A DNA stretch of 64,000 bases from Prevotella sp. tc2-28 (GTDB lineage: Bacteria; Bacteroidota; Bacteroidia; Bacteroidales; Bacteroidaceae). Position numbers and translations under genes: made by a program. The stretch spans positions 1 through 64,000 of the forward strand of contig NZ_FNRE01000012.1 of the NCBI RefSeq assembly GCF_900107705.1. The letters run 5' to 3'. The notes beneath the pieces are model-generated. The model saw nothing but the letters and a program-made list of their open reading frames with translations, was not told where the DNA came from and searched no databases. Of the stretch, positions 1 through 8,182 are shown piece after piece; positions within the stretch are counted from its first letter, which is position 1, and every line of letters starts with the position of its first letter.

Positions 1-45
1 CGGTGACGTCAAAGCCGAGCCTTACTAATTGCCCGAGAGCTTTTG
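1..45 (+). rRNA. 23S rRNA, 3' end (partial)
   Basis: The first bases match the terminal part of bacterial 23S rRNA: the stretch ending in TTACTAATTGCCCGAGAGC corresponds to the E. coli end that reads CGGTACTAATGAACCGTGAGG. Only the last few dozen bases are in the window; the gene starts upstream. The exact 3' end is approximate. It is followed by a spacer and 5S rRNA on the same strand, the usual end of an rRNA operon. Confidence 0.85.
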
Positions 46-142
46 CCGCAGTCATCTTTTCAGGTGTTGGTAACGAATCGACATCTCTGGCTTGCTTGTG
101 AAGATTGTCACCTATACGGTTAGGAGGACATGTGATGGGATT

Positions 143-184
143 GGGTAATCATAATTACTCATTACTAATTACTAATTCCTAATT
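143..184 (+). repeat. Solitary right arm of the TAATTATGATT heptamer element in the 23S-5S spacer
   Basis: This stretch reads GGGTAATCATAATTA followed by CTCATTA / CTAATTA heptamers. It is the same as the right arms at about 26867-26914, 30383-30426 and 31664-31706. About 20 bases before it (the ACATGTGATG region) also resemble the inner flank of the 31.6 kb copy, so homology extends beyond the simple repeat. No matching left arm is visible between the 23S end and this arm. Confidence 0.75.
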
Positions 185-194
185 CGAAGATTTA

Positions 195-307
<113 letters not shown>

Positions 308-316
308 TTTTCTTGA

Positions 317-357
317 AGCGCCCTGTTTCAGCCATGAGACAGGACGCTTTTGTTTGT
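317..357 (+). terminator. Rho-independent terminator after 5S rRNA
   Basis: An imperfect hairpin (AGCGCCCTGT pairing with ACAGGACGCT around a TTCAGCCATGAG loop region) is followed directly by a T-rich run. It lies 10 bases after 5S rRNA and fits the end of the rRNA transcript. Confidence 0.8.
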
Positions 358-423
358 TCTTAGATTTGGCGGTTTTTTAGATCAGGTGGATAGTTCAGGG
401 TACTAACTTGTTTAAGACTTTCA

Positions 424-465
424 CCCTCGGCATCCGATTTTCGGTCTTGTCGGGGGCTTTTTTTG
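424..465 (+). terminator. Second terminator-like hairpin after the rRNA operon
   Basis: CCCTCGG pairs (with wobbles) with TCGGGGG; the loop holds a smaller hairpin (CCGA/TCGG), and a run of seven Ts follows. It may be a back-up terminator for the heavily transcribed rRNA operon, which faces the dcw cluster. Confidence 0.55.
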
Positions 466-681
466 TCTTTTTTCGAAACTTAGCACAAAATACTAGCCAG
501 AAGGGGTTTAGTTAATCGGTTTTCGTGTGTATTAAGAGTGTATGACAGATCAAAGTAAACTCGAAAAGCTGTTCCGACTGCGCTACCCACGCACACTGAT
601 AGTCGGTCATCACGACCTGAATCCACATAAGGATTGTCCGTGTATAGCGAATGTAGCTGCGGAATATCAAGACCTGCAGCC
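466..681. other. Intergenic region with no recognised gene
   Basis: About 215 bases between the rRNA terminators and the ftsZ terminator. Open frames here lack any recognisable family or start context and overlap ftsZ sequence out of frame. A short minus-strand tract (GGTAGCGCAGTCGG) recalls a tRNA D-arm, but no acceptor stem, anticodon arm or T-arm can be built around it. Confidence 0.5.
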
Positions 682-729
682 GTGATAAAAAGAACATCCC
701 CGTCACCATTTCTAGGGTGGCGGGGATGT
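682..729 (-). terminator. Strong hairpin terminator of the dcw cluster, downstream of ftsZ
   Basis: The 36-base hairpin at 694-729 has a 14-bp stem (ACATCCCCGTCACC with GGTGGCGGGGATGT, one wobble) and a short loop. On the minus strand it is followed by TCTTTTTAT, which makes it a classic intrinsic terminator 28 bases after the ftsZ stop codon. On the plus strand the downstream tract is weaker, so it serves mainly the minus strand. Confidence 0.85.
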
Positions 730-756
730 TTATGTTTGTGCTGTGCGGTCTTCGCG

Positions 757-2091
757 TTATCCGAACTTGATGGTGCCCTGGATGGCTTCCGACTTCGGTG
801 CGTTGTCAGCAGGTGAAGCTGCCTGTGAATCTTCGCCAGTGGCTTGCTGGTAGATGCTGTCCAGGATCTCACGTGTACGCTTGTAGGTGGGCGTCTGTTC
901 AACGGCAGAGATGACGTCGTCGTTGTCGAGGTCGTCCGGACGGAACAGGTATATGTGCGGACGGCGCTTGTAGCGGCGCGTGGTGCTGTCGCCGCCATAG
1001 AAGCGGTTACGACGGTCCTGACGCTGTGCCTCAGCCTCCTGTTCGGCAGCCAGTCGGGTAGCCTCTTCGATGGTGTTCTGGCGCTGGCGGTGGTTAGACA
1101 TGCCGTCGACATTGTCGATGCCGAAGCCGGTAGCAAGGATGGTGACCTTCACCTTCTTGCCCAGTTCGGGGTCTGTGGCTAGTCCCCACTTGATTTCGAA
1201 GTCGTTGCCGAACTTCGCCATGAAGTCGTTGACGTCGTTCATCTCCTCCATCATCAGCGATTCCTTGCCGTCCTTTCCGCCGGAGAAAGAAATGCTGAGC
1301 AGGATTTTCTTGGAGTTGAAGACATCGTTCTCGTTGAGCAGCGGCGAGTTAAGGGCATCGTCGATAGCCTTGCGCACGCGACCTTCTCCCTCGCCATAGC
1401 CTGTCGACATGATGGCTACGCCACCATCCTTGAGCACGGTCTTCACATCGTTGAAGTCGAGGTTGATGAGTCCGTGAACGGTAATGATCTCCGCAATAGA
1501 CTTGGCAGCCACGCTCAGCGTGTCGTCAGCCTTTCCGAAGGCGTCGAGCACGGTCAGCTCAGGGTATATCTCGCGCAGACGCTCGTTGTTGATGACAAGG
1601 AGAGCGTCGACGTGCTTTGACATCTCCTCCACGCCGTCGAGTGCCTGGTCAATCTTACGATCACCCTCGAAGCGGAATGGAATGGTGACAATGCCGACGG
1701 TGAGGATGCCCAGTTCTTTGGAAACACGGGCGATGACAGGAGCAGCTCCCGTTCCGGTACCACCACCCATGCCGGCGGTGATGAAGGCCATGCGTGTTCC
1801 GTCGTTCAACACCTTCTTGATATCTTCCTCGCTTTCTTCTGCAGCAGCGCGTGCCTTTGCGGGGCGGTTGCCGGCACCAAGGCCTTCCTTGCCCAGTTGC
1901 AGATGAACGGGAACAGGCGAGTCATTCAGTGCCTGTGCGTCTGTGTTGCAGAGTACGAAGGTCACGTCGTGGATACCTTCACGATACATGTGGTTAACAG
2001 CGTTACCGCCACCGCCACCAACACCAATCACCTTGATGATGCTGTTCTCTTTTTCGGGCTCACCGAAATCTAATAGTATGTTGTTGTCCAT
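757..2091 (-). CDS. ftsZ: Cell division protein FtsZ
   Basis: Tubulin-like GTPase that polymerises into the cytokinetic ring at midcell. The 444-residue product shows the tubulin signature GGGTGTGAAP at residues 109-118, the N-terminal glycine-rich loop (VGGGGGNAVNHM) and the T7 synergy loop (NLDFNDVKTVL). After the core comes a charged linker of Arg/Gln/Tyr, then TPTYKR, then about 40 further residues ending in TIKFG, so the conserved C-terminal peptide is not at the extreme end. The frame is open 19 codons further upstream, but MDNNILLDF is taken as the start because homologues begin this way and the upstream part would reach into ftsA. It is the last gene of the cluster, 25 bases after ftsA, with a strong terminator behind it. 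Confidence 0.97.
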   Translation of the reverse strand: MDNNILLDFGEPEKENSIIKVIGVGGGGGNAVNHMYREGIHDVTFVLCNTDAQALNDSPVPVHLQLGKEGLGAGNRPAKARAAAEESEEDIKKVLNDGTRMAFITAGMGGGTGTGAAPVIARVSKELGILTVGIVTIPFRFEGDRKIDQALDGVEEMSKHVDALLVINNERLREIYPELTVLDAFGKADDTLSVAAKSIAEIITVHGLINLDFNDVKTVLKDGGVAIMSTGYGEGEGRVRKAIDDALNSPLLNENDVFNSKKILLSISFSGGKDGKESLMMEEMNDVNDFMAKFGNDFEIKWGLATDPELGKKVKVTILATGFGIDNVDGMSNHRQRQNTIEEATRLAAEQEAEAQRQDRRNRFYGGDSTTRRYKRRPHIYLFRPDDLDNDDVISAVEQTPTYKRTREILDSIYQQATGEDSQAASPADNAPKSEAIQGTIKFG

Positions 2092-2116
2092 AATCGTTGT
2101 CTGATTGGTTAATGAA

Positions 2117-3565
2117 TTATTCCTCGTCGCTGATAACCTTCTCGCCAAAGCTCTTCAAACCTTTGAACATCTTGTTCCAGATGGAGTTTTCCTTCTTGAT
2201 GCGCTGACGCTCACGCTCCTCAGCTTCCGCCTTCTCACGGGCGATACGGTCTTCCTCATCCTTCTGGCGGCGAGCCTCCTCGTCGGCACGACGAATCTCG
2301 TCGACCGTGCGAACGACACCAGCTGGTGTCTCGACAGCCTGACGGGCGCGGCGCTCAGTGAAGGTCTCCGTCTGTTGCTGCTTCGGTGTGGCAAAGAGGT
2401 TGCCGTTGGGGTCGAACTCATCGCCAGCGCAGTTGATGTCACCCTTCGCCAACAGTCCGAGCACTGTGTTCAGTTTGCCGTCGTGGGCGTTGATGTCGGA
2501 GAGGGTAGAGGTGATAGTCTGTGTGACGAATTTGGCAATGCGAATCTTGTCGATGTGCGTATAGTTCTGGAAAGCCTTCTCGATGTCCTTCATGTTAGAA
2601 CCACCACCCGTCAGGATGATACCTCCGAGCAACTTGTCGCAATACTCCTCTGGCACCTGGCACCATACGTTGGCGATGATTTCCTCGAGACGTCCTTCGA
2701 CAATCTCAATGAACTTGCGTGCCTCAATCTGACGATCCTGGTCAATGGAGTATTTCAGGTTGTTGTCAATCTCAGCATTGTCCGTGTATGCACTAGCGTA
2801 TTTCAGTTTCATCTTCTCGGCATCAGTCTCCTCCATCTGGAGAGAAGCGATGTCCTTGGTGATGTTGTTAGAACCCAAGGGAATGACTGCCAGATGGCGC
2901 AGGACATTCTTTGAGTAGACACTGACGGTGGTCGTGTCGGCACCCATGTCGACCAGTGCACATCCCGAACGGCGCTCCGTCTCCGTCAGTACGCTGTCTG
3001 CCAACGCCAGCGGTGCCAGATACATCTCTGCCACATTGATGTTAGCAGCCTCAAAGCAGCTGTTGAGGTTCTTGTAGAACGTCTTACGCTGCAGGATATT
3101 GAGGAAGTTGCCCTCAATGTGTGAACATGGAATGCCGACCGGATCCAGCTGATACTGCGAGTCCACCTTGTACTCCTGTACGGCGGCATCAAGTATCTCC
3201 TGGTCAGGGTATTTCATGTTACGGTTGGCATCCATCAGTTCAATGACCATCTCCTGTGAGATGGGTGTCTCAATGTTCATGTCCTTGGAAATCACATTGC
3301 GAATAGAGCGAATAGACTGGCCTCCTACACCAACATAGACCTGTGTGATGGTGGTCTTGAGCTGACCTTCCATCTTGTTGATAATGTTGGTGAGGCACTG
3401 GGCAGTCTTATCGATGTTATAAACCACTCCTTTGCGGATACATGATGAAGAGTCCTCCTTGATACATGCCAGCACCTGAATGCTGCCGTCAAGGTTCTTC
3501 TTGCCTGCAATACCGGTCATCTTAGATGAACCCAACTCGATAGCTACGATAAAATCCTTTGGCAT
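2117..3565 (-). CDS. ftsA: Cell division protein FtsA
   Basis: Actin-like ATPase that tethers FtsZ filaments to the inner membrane and recruits later divisome proteins. The 482-residue product has the actin-fold phosphate-1 motif near the start (AIELGSSKMTGIAG), a second nucleotide motif (ALVDMGADTTTVSVY) and the adenosine motif (IILTGGGSNM). The C-terminus after about residue 430 is a charged helix (many Glu/Arg/Lys) followed by an amphipathic segment, IWNKMFKGLKSFGEKV, the expected membrane-targeting helix. It lies between ftsQ (22 bases upstream) and ftsZ, the standard order, and is presumably co-transcribed with both. It is longer than E. coli FtsA (420 residues) because of the charged C-terminal stretch. 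Confidence 0.95.
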   Translation of the reverse strand: MPKDFIVAIELGSSKMTGIAGKKNLDGSIQVLACIKEDSSSCIRKGVVYNIDKTAQCLTNIINKMEGQLKTTITQVYVGVGGQSIRSIRNVISKDMNIETPISQEMVIELMDANRNMKYPDQEILDAAVQEYKVDSQYQLDPVGIPCSHIEGNFLNILQRKTFYKNLNSCFEAANINVAEMYLAPLALADSVLTETERRSGCALVDMGADTTTVSVYSKNVLRHLAVIPLGSNNITKDIASLQMEETDAEKMKLKYASAYTDNAEIDNNLKYSIDQDRQIEARKFIEIVEGRLEEIIANVWCQVPEEYCDKLLGGIILTGGGSNMKDIEKAFQNYTHIDKIRIAKFVTQTITSTLSDINAHDGKLNTVLGLLAKGDINCAGDEFDPNGNLFATPKQQQTETFTERRARQAVETPAGVVRTVDEIRRADEEARRQKDEEDRIAREKAEAEERERQRIKKENSIWNKMFKGLKSFGEKVISDEE

Positions 3566-3587
3566 CTTTATACTATGTTTTTACGAT

Positions 3588-4346
3588 TTACATTGTTGTG
3601 AATTTGCGTTTCTTGCAGATAATCTGGTTGTCGAATTCCAGACTGATATAGGAGTATTTGTTCCAGCCAGCCTGACTCAGTCCATAGCGGTAGAACTTCT
3701 CCAGGCGGGAGAATTTCTTGTCAATGTTGACGGGTTTGCCGAGGTAGACGACATGATCGCCAACGCGTGGTATCGCTTCTACACTGCCGTCATGCAGGAT
3801 GTTAAGCTGTTCTATCTGACTGCGCCACAGCGGGTGTTTGATGAGATAGTTGCCAAACTGCGTGAGGAACTTCTGGGCATACTTCTTGTTGATGGCTCCC
3901 GTGGCGACTACGAGATCATTGGCATAGCTCGTCTCAGGCATGATATTGCCAAATTCGTCGACGTAGTAGTCTTCACCATTGTCGGCCTTGATGCGGATGA
4001 CAGGCAGGCGCTGTACCAGATTGATGATGACGTGTCCAGTCTGTGTCTTATAGCACTGTGCTTTGTCAACAATGGGATTTTTCAGCAGGGACTCTTCTAT
4101 CTTGCGCGGGTTGATATCTTTCATCACGTCGCCCAATGGGTAAAGCCTTGCCTGTTGCAGCTGAATCTTGACATCGTTGGCATTGAGGAATCCCTTGGAA
4201 CTGCTTTCCTCGATGTTGATCTTGACTTTGTCACACACATGGCTCAGTTCGTCAGGGGTATTAAATGCCGTGACGGCTAATACCAGATAGATGCCCAGCA
4301 CCATGTCTGTTGTCAGGATAGCGGTTTTTTTCCAACTGAAAGCCAT
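3588..4346 (-). CDS. ftsQ: Cell division protein FtsQ
   Basis: Bitopic divisome protein that links FtsA/FtsZ-side components to the periplasmic synthesis machinery. The 252-residue product has one N-terminal membrane segment (about residues 9-28) after a short basic cytoplasmic part, then a POTRA-like region (INIEESSSKGFLNANDVKI, followed by the LLKNPIVDKAQCY segment) and a beta-rich periplasmic domain containing the typical YYVDEFGNIMP motif. Its place between murC and ftsA supports the assignment, as sequence conservation in this family is low. The short gap to murC is filled by heptamer repeats. Confidence 0.9.
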   Translation of the reverse strand: MAFSWKKTAILTTDMVLGIYLVLAVTAFNTPDELSHVCDKVKINIEESSSKGFLNANDVKIQLQQARLYPLGDVMKDINPRKIEESLLKNPIVDKAQCYKTQTGHVIINLVQRLPVIRIKADNGEDYYVDEFGNIMPETSYANDLVVATGAINKKYAQKFLTQFGNYLIKHPLWRSQIEQLNILHDGSVEAIPRVGDHVVYLGKPVNIDKKFSRLEKFYRYGLSQAGWNKYSYISLEFDNQIICKKRKFTTM

Positions 4347-4396
4347 GTTTATTTACGATTTGACAATTTACTATTTGACAATTTACAATTTACTAT
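4347..4396 (-). repeat. AAATWGT heptamer array at the murC/ftsQ junction
   Basis: On the coding strand the junction is built of AAATAGT, AAATTGT and AAATCGT units, some with an extra C. The array covers the whole intergenic space and the last codons of murC, so the final residues NSKL and the TAA stop of MurC are encoded by repeat units. A related array fills the murE/mraY gap. Confidence 0.75.
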
Positions 4397-5759
4397 TGAG
4401 GATTTGCGTCATTTGGGGAACTTGATTGTCCAAGTCGCCGGCACCCAGTACGATGAGCACATCGAAGGTGCGCTGCTTTAACAGTTCCAGGACCTCGTCC
4501 TTACGGATAATCTGTTTCTCAATGCCTGGTCGCAGGTTGTCGTAGATGAGCTGCGAGGTGACGCCAGGGATGGGTTGCTCGCGAGCCGGGTATATCTCGG
4601 TGAGGATGACCTCGTCGAGTTGACTCAGTGCGTCGGCAAAGTCCTTGTAGAAGTCACGTGTACGGGTGTAGAGGTGGGGCTGGAAGATAGCCGTGATCTT
4701 ACGGTTCTTATACAGTTCCTTGATGCTCTTGGCACTCTGGTAGATTTCCTTCGGGTGGTGGGCATAGTCGGAGAGGAATACCAACTTGTCGTTCTTGATT
4801 TTGAAGTCGAAGCGACGGTCGACACCTCTGTAGGTTTGAATACCGTAGCGCAGTTCCTCGGCAGTACATCCAGCCAGCTGAGCCATAGCCATTGCGGCAA
4901 TGGCATTCTCGATATTGATGGGGATGGGTTGCCCGAGACGAACGTTCTTCACCGACTCAACGGGTGAGATGAAGTCGAATGTGATCTCACCATTCTCGAT
5001 GCGGATGTTGTCAGCGTGGAAGTCGCCTTCATTCAGTGCATAATCGTAGCGGCGAACACCCTCGGGCAAGTTCTCCTTCATCTCCAGTCCACGGTGAATG
5101 ATGAGCGCCCCCTGCGGCTGTATGAGTTCCGTATAGTGGCGGAAACTCTCCAGATAAGCCTCTTTGGTGCCGTAGATGTCCAGATGGTCTGGATCCGTAG
5201 ATGTAATGACTGTCATGAACGGAGAGAGCCAGTGAAAAGAACGGTCAAACTCGTCAGCCTCAATGACCACGAAGTCGGAGTCAGAGAGAATGTAGTTTGT
5301 ACCATAGTTCTTAGAGATACCTCCCAGGAAGGCGTTACAATCCAGATGACTCTGGTGCATGATATGGGCGCACATGGTCGACGTCGTCGTCTTACCATGC
5401 GTGCCAGCCACACAAAGTCCCTTATGCTGACGTGTCAGTGTACCTAATACCTGTGCGCGTTTTTGTATCTCAAAGCCGTTCTCACGGAAGAAACAGAGCT
5501 CCTGATGTTCCTGCGGGATAGCCGGTGTGTAGATGACGAGGCATGACTGCGACTGCTTGCAAGCATGGGGAATCTGGTTGATGTCCTCTTCATAATGAAT
5601 CAGCATACCCTCCTTCTCCAACTGACGGGTAAGGGTGCTAGGGGTTTTGTCGTAACCGGCTACGACAAGTCCTTTTTTCAGGAAATAGCGGGCGATGGCG
5701 CTCATGCCGATGCCGCCTGCTCCTACGAAATAGACAGCTTTGATATCTTTCAGTTCCAT
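4383..5759 (-). CDS. murC: UDP-N-acetylmuramate-L-alanine ligase MurC
   Basis: ATP-dependent cytoplasmic enzyme that adds L-alanine to UDP-MurNAc, the first amino-acid step in the peptidoglycan stem peptide. The 458-residue product has the N-terminal UDP-binding Rossmann loop (FVGAGGIGMSAIARY, residues 11-25), the Mur ligase P-loop GTHGKTTT at 119-126, the EADEFDRSFH catalytic segment, the STDPDHLDIYG motif, and the YAHHPKEI and QPHLYTRTRDF motifs typical of MurC. Length is normal. It lies 13 bases after murG on the same strand. Its last codons lie inside a heptamer repeat. Confidence 0.97.
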   Translation of the reverse strand: MELKDIKAVYFVGAGGIGMSAIARYFLKKGLVVAGYDKTPSTLTRQLEKEGMLIHYEEDINQIPHACKQSQSCLVIYTPAIPQEHQELCFFRENGFEIQKRAQVLGTLTRQHKGLCVAGTHGKTTTSTMCAHIMHQSHLDCNAFLGGISKNYGTNYILSDSDFVVIEADEFDRSFHWLSPFMTVITSTDPDHLDIYGTKEAYLESFRHYTELIQPQGALIIHRGLEMKENLPEGVRRYDYALNEGDFHADNIRIENGEITFDFISPVESVKNVRLGQPIPINIENAIAAMAMAQLAGCTAEELRYGIQTYRGVDRRFDFKIKNDKLVFLSDYAHHPKEIYQSAKSIKELYKNRKITAIFQPHLYTRTRDFYKDFADALSQLDEVILTEIYPAREQPIPGVTSQLIYDNLRPGIEKQIIRKDEVLELLKQRTFDVLIVLGAGDLDNQVPQMTQILNSKL

Positions 5760-5772
5760 TGGTTTAATTGCA

Positions 5773-6882
5773 TTAATGGGCTTTCTCAGCCAGTTTTATC
5801 ACTTCTTTGGCGATAATCTCTGCCGATGCAGGCAACGCCATCTTCAGGATGTTCTCGTGGAGACTCTGCAATTTGGCGGCATCACGAACCACGTCGAGAG
5901 CCATCTGGATAAGTTGTTGGGGAGCATCAGCATCCTTCACGTAAATGGCAGCCTGTTTGTTAACCAGTGCCATGGCATTCTTGGTTTGATGGTCCTCAGC
6001 TACATTGGGCGAAGGAACGAGAATGACGGGAATGCCCAAGAGACAGAACTCGCTGATAGAGCCTGCTCCGGCACGGCTGACCACCACATCGGCAGCCTTG
6101 TAGGCCGCACCCATGTCGCTGATGAAATCAGTGACGACGAGGTTGGGTAGCTCTTGTCCCTTCATACGTTCGCTAATCTCAGCACTATAATACTTACCCG
6201 TCTGCCAGATAAACTGAACCTCACTCTGACGAATCAGGTCGAGGTGTTGTAACACGCTCTCGTTCAGTGTGCGTGCTCCTAAGCTTCCCCCCACGATGAG
6301 CACGGTCTTCTTGGTCGTGTCAAGTCCGAAAGCGGCAAGCGCCTCATCACGGGAAATGTGGGTGTCAAGTAACTGCTGGCGCACAGGATTTCCTGTGAGC
6401 ATAATCTTCTCTGCAGGAAAGAAGCGTTCCATGCCTTCATAAGCCACGCAAATCTTGCTGGCTTTCTTTGCCAACAGTTTGTTGGTGACACCTGCATAGG
6501 AGTTTTGCTCCTGTAGCAGACAAGGGATGCCTTTGGCTGCAGCCATGTTCAGCGTGGGTCCGCTGGCATATCCGCCTACGCCTACAGCAACCTGTGGACG
6601 GAACTCCTTGATAATCTGTTTAGCCATGCGTTGGCTCTTCCAGATTTTGAAGAGTACCTTGAAATTCTTGAGCAGGTTTTTTCGGTCAAATCCCTGGATG
6701 GGCAGTCCTTTAATCTCATAGCCGGCAGCGGGGACCCGCTGCATCTCCATGCGTCCTAACGCACCGACGAAAAGTATTTTAGCATCAGGGCGTAAGGCTT
6801 TGATGGCGTTCGCTATTGATACGGCAGGGAAGATATGGCCTCCAGTTCCACCACCGCTGATAATGACTCTTAACTCGCTCAT
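5773..6882 (-). CDS. murG: Undecaprenyl-PP-MurNAc-pentapeptide GlcNAc transferase MurG
   Basis: Membrane-associated glycosyltransferase (GT28, GT-B fold) that converts lipid I to lipid II. The 369-residue product shows the lipid-side glycine loop SGGGTGGH at residues 9-16 and the C-terminal UDP-GlcNAc motif SRAGAGSISEFCLLGIP. The frame is open 12 codons further upstream. The start at 6882 is preferred because it lines up with homologues and because a promoter-like TACTTTTG at 6908-6915 would put the upstream ATG before or at the transcript start. Ordered after ftsW and before murC, as usual in Bacteroidetes. Confidence 0.96.
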   Translation of the reverse strand: MSELRVIISGGGTGGHIFPAVSIANAIKALRPDAKILFVGALGRMEMQRVPAAGYEIKGLPIQGFDRKNLLKNFKVLFKIWKSQRMAKQIIKEFRPQVAVGVGGYASGPTLNMAAAKGIPCLLQEQNSYAGVTNKLLAKKASKICVAYEGMERFFPAEKIMLTGNPVRQQLLDTHISRDEALAAFGLDTTKKTVLIVGGSLGARTLNESVLQHLDLIRQSEVQFIWQTGKYYSAEISERMKGQELPNLVVTDFISDMGAAYKAADVVVSRAGAGSISEFCLLGIPVILVPSPNVAEDHQTKNAMALVNKQAAIYVKDADAPQQLIQMALDVVRDAAKLQSLHENILKMALPASAEIIAKEVIKLAEKAH

Positions 6883-6907
6883 AATTTCTTTGATATTGTT
6901 ATGCTTG

Positions 6908-6915
6908 CAAAAGTA
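6908..6915 (-). promoter_or_regulatory. Candidate internal promoter -7 element before murG
   Basis: The minus strand reads TACTTTTG here, matching the Bacteroidetes -7 consensus TAnnTTTG, about 26 bases before the murG start. It lies in the 61-base ftsW-murG gap, the largest in the cluster. No clear TTTG is found at -33 spacing, so activity is uncertain. Confidence 0.4.
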
Positions 6916-6943
6916 CAAATTAAATTTCTTTTCTTGGCATATT

Positions 6944-8182
6944 TTAGCCGATATTTTCTTCTTTCCTCATTTTTGCCGACCGACTGACACTCAAGATGGC
7001 TCCGATATAGGCACAATTGATGATTGTGGACGTACCTCCTTTCGAGATGAGCGGCAGTGGCTGACCTGTCACGGGAGCCAGTCCAACAGCCACCATCATG
7101 TTGAACACCGCCTGGATGACCAGTAGCAGTCCGAGCCCCATGGCCAGGAAGGCAGGGAAGTTGTTCTCACAGCGCGACGCGATGCGGGCGCAGCGGTATA
7201 GGAGGATGATGTAAAGGAATGCTACAGCGGCAGCTCCGAGGAGTCCCAGTTCCTCAATGATGATGGCATAAATGAAGTCGGAGAATGCCTGCGATAGGAA
7301 GTCGCGTTCGGTGCTCTTGCCTGGTCCTTTGCCGATGATGCCACTTGACACGATGGCGATGTTGGCATGTGCCACCTGTGCATCTTTGTCGAGGTCGTAA
7401 TCTTGTGGCGAGGGCTTAGGCCTGCCGAACTTTTTGATACGGCTCTTCCAGGTGTCTGCACGGTGGAACATCTTCTCGATGGCGCTTTTCTCCTTTTTGG
7501 GCTGGTCTGTCTGTTCAACCTTTGTCAATTCATTATTCTCCTCTGCCGCATCGTGTCCTACCATCATCACCATGGACACGGCAAATACGCCTGCTAGTGC
7601 GATGATACCTATCAATTTGCCCAATTGCTTTATGGGGACAAGTCCGATGAACATCATAATGAGTACGACCATAAAAAGCAATGCAGCAGTGGAGAGGTTT
7701 TCTAATCCGATGAGGAAGCAGGCAGGGATGGTGATTCGCATAATCCACTTGAAGGCGTTGCGGTCAGCACCGCCCTCGCGCTGCATGGCAGCCAATATCT
7801 GGGCAACGATAAGCACCACCGTACCTTTGGCAATCTCAGAAGGCTGGAAAGTGAAGCCAAACAGGTTGATCCAACGGCCGGCATCACCCACCTTGGTTCC
7901 AGCCAACAGCACCCATAGCAGGGTAATGAGGGAGATGAGCATGAGGAACGGCGTCATCAGCTTGAAATAGCGACAGGGGATGTTCAGCGTCACGATGGCG
8001 ACGACGACACCGACGATAATGGTGCCGGCATGGTAGACAATCGGTCCAATGTAGTTCTGGCTCTTATACGTCAGTCCGCTGGAAGCCGAGAAGACCTCCA
8101 CGATACTGATCATACAGAGGAAGAAGAACACCATCCAGATGACCTTGTCGCCTTTAAAGATTCTGCCTATCTTCTTTTCCAT
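6944..8182 (-). CDS. ftsW: Peptidoglycan glycosyltransferase FtsW (SEDS family)
   Basis: Multi-pass membrane polymerase that makes septal glycan strands from lipid II together with FtsI. The 412-residue product has about ten hydrophobic segments, the GRWINLFGFTFQPSEIAKG motif after the third, and the SEDS signature GQPLPLISKGGTSTIINC near the C-terminus. A long charged insertion (about residues 210-270, rich in Lys/Glu/Asp) separates the middle segments and is larger than in E. coli FtsW. The start codon directly abuts the murD stop codon, which suggests translational coupling. Confidence 0.95.
   Translation of the reverse strand: MEKKIGRIFKGDKVIWMVFFFLCMISIVEVFSASSGLTYKSQNYIGPIVYHAGTIIVGVVVAIVTLNIPCRYFKLMTPFLMLISLITLLWVLLAGTKVGDAGRWINLFGFTFQPSEIAKGTVVLIVAQILAAMQREGGADRNAFKWIMRITIPACFLIGLENLSTAALLFMVVLIMMFIGLVPIKQLGKLIGIIALAGVFAVSMVMMVGHDAAEENNELTKVEQTDQPKKEKSAIEKMFHRADTWKSRIKKFGRPKPSPQDYDLDKDAQVAHANIAIVSSGIIGKGPGKSTERDFLSQAFSDFIYAIIIEELGLLGAAAVAFLYIILLYRCARIASRCENNFPAFLAMGLGLLLVIQAVFNMMVAVGLAPVTGQPLPLISKGGTSTIINCAYIGAILSVSRSAKMRKEENIG

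Noticed and set aside
555-610. tRNA-like tract (GGTAGCGCAGTCGG on the minus strand)
   Set aside because: No acceptor, anticodon or T-arm can be formed around it.
480-1136. Open frames on both strands across the ftsZ 3' end and the gap after it
   Set aside because: Low-complexity Ser/Thr/Arg translations, in conflict with ftsZ and its terminator; no start signals.
2092-2148. Longer FtsZ N-terminus (19 extra residues)
   Set aside because: The added codons overlap the end of ftsA and are absent from FtsZ proteins; MDNNILLDF is the expected start.
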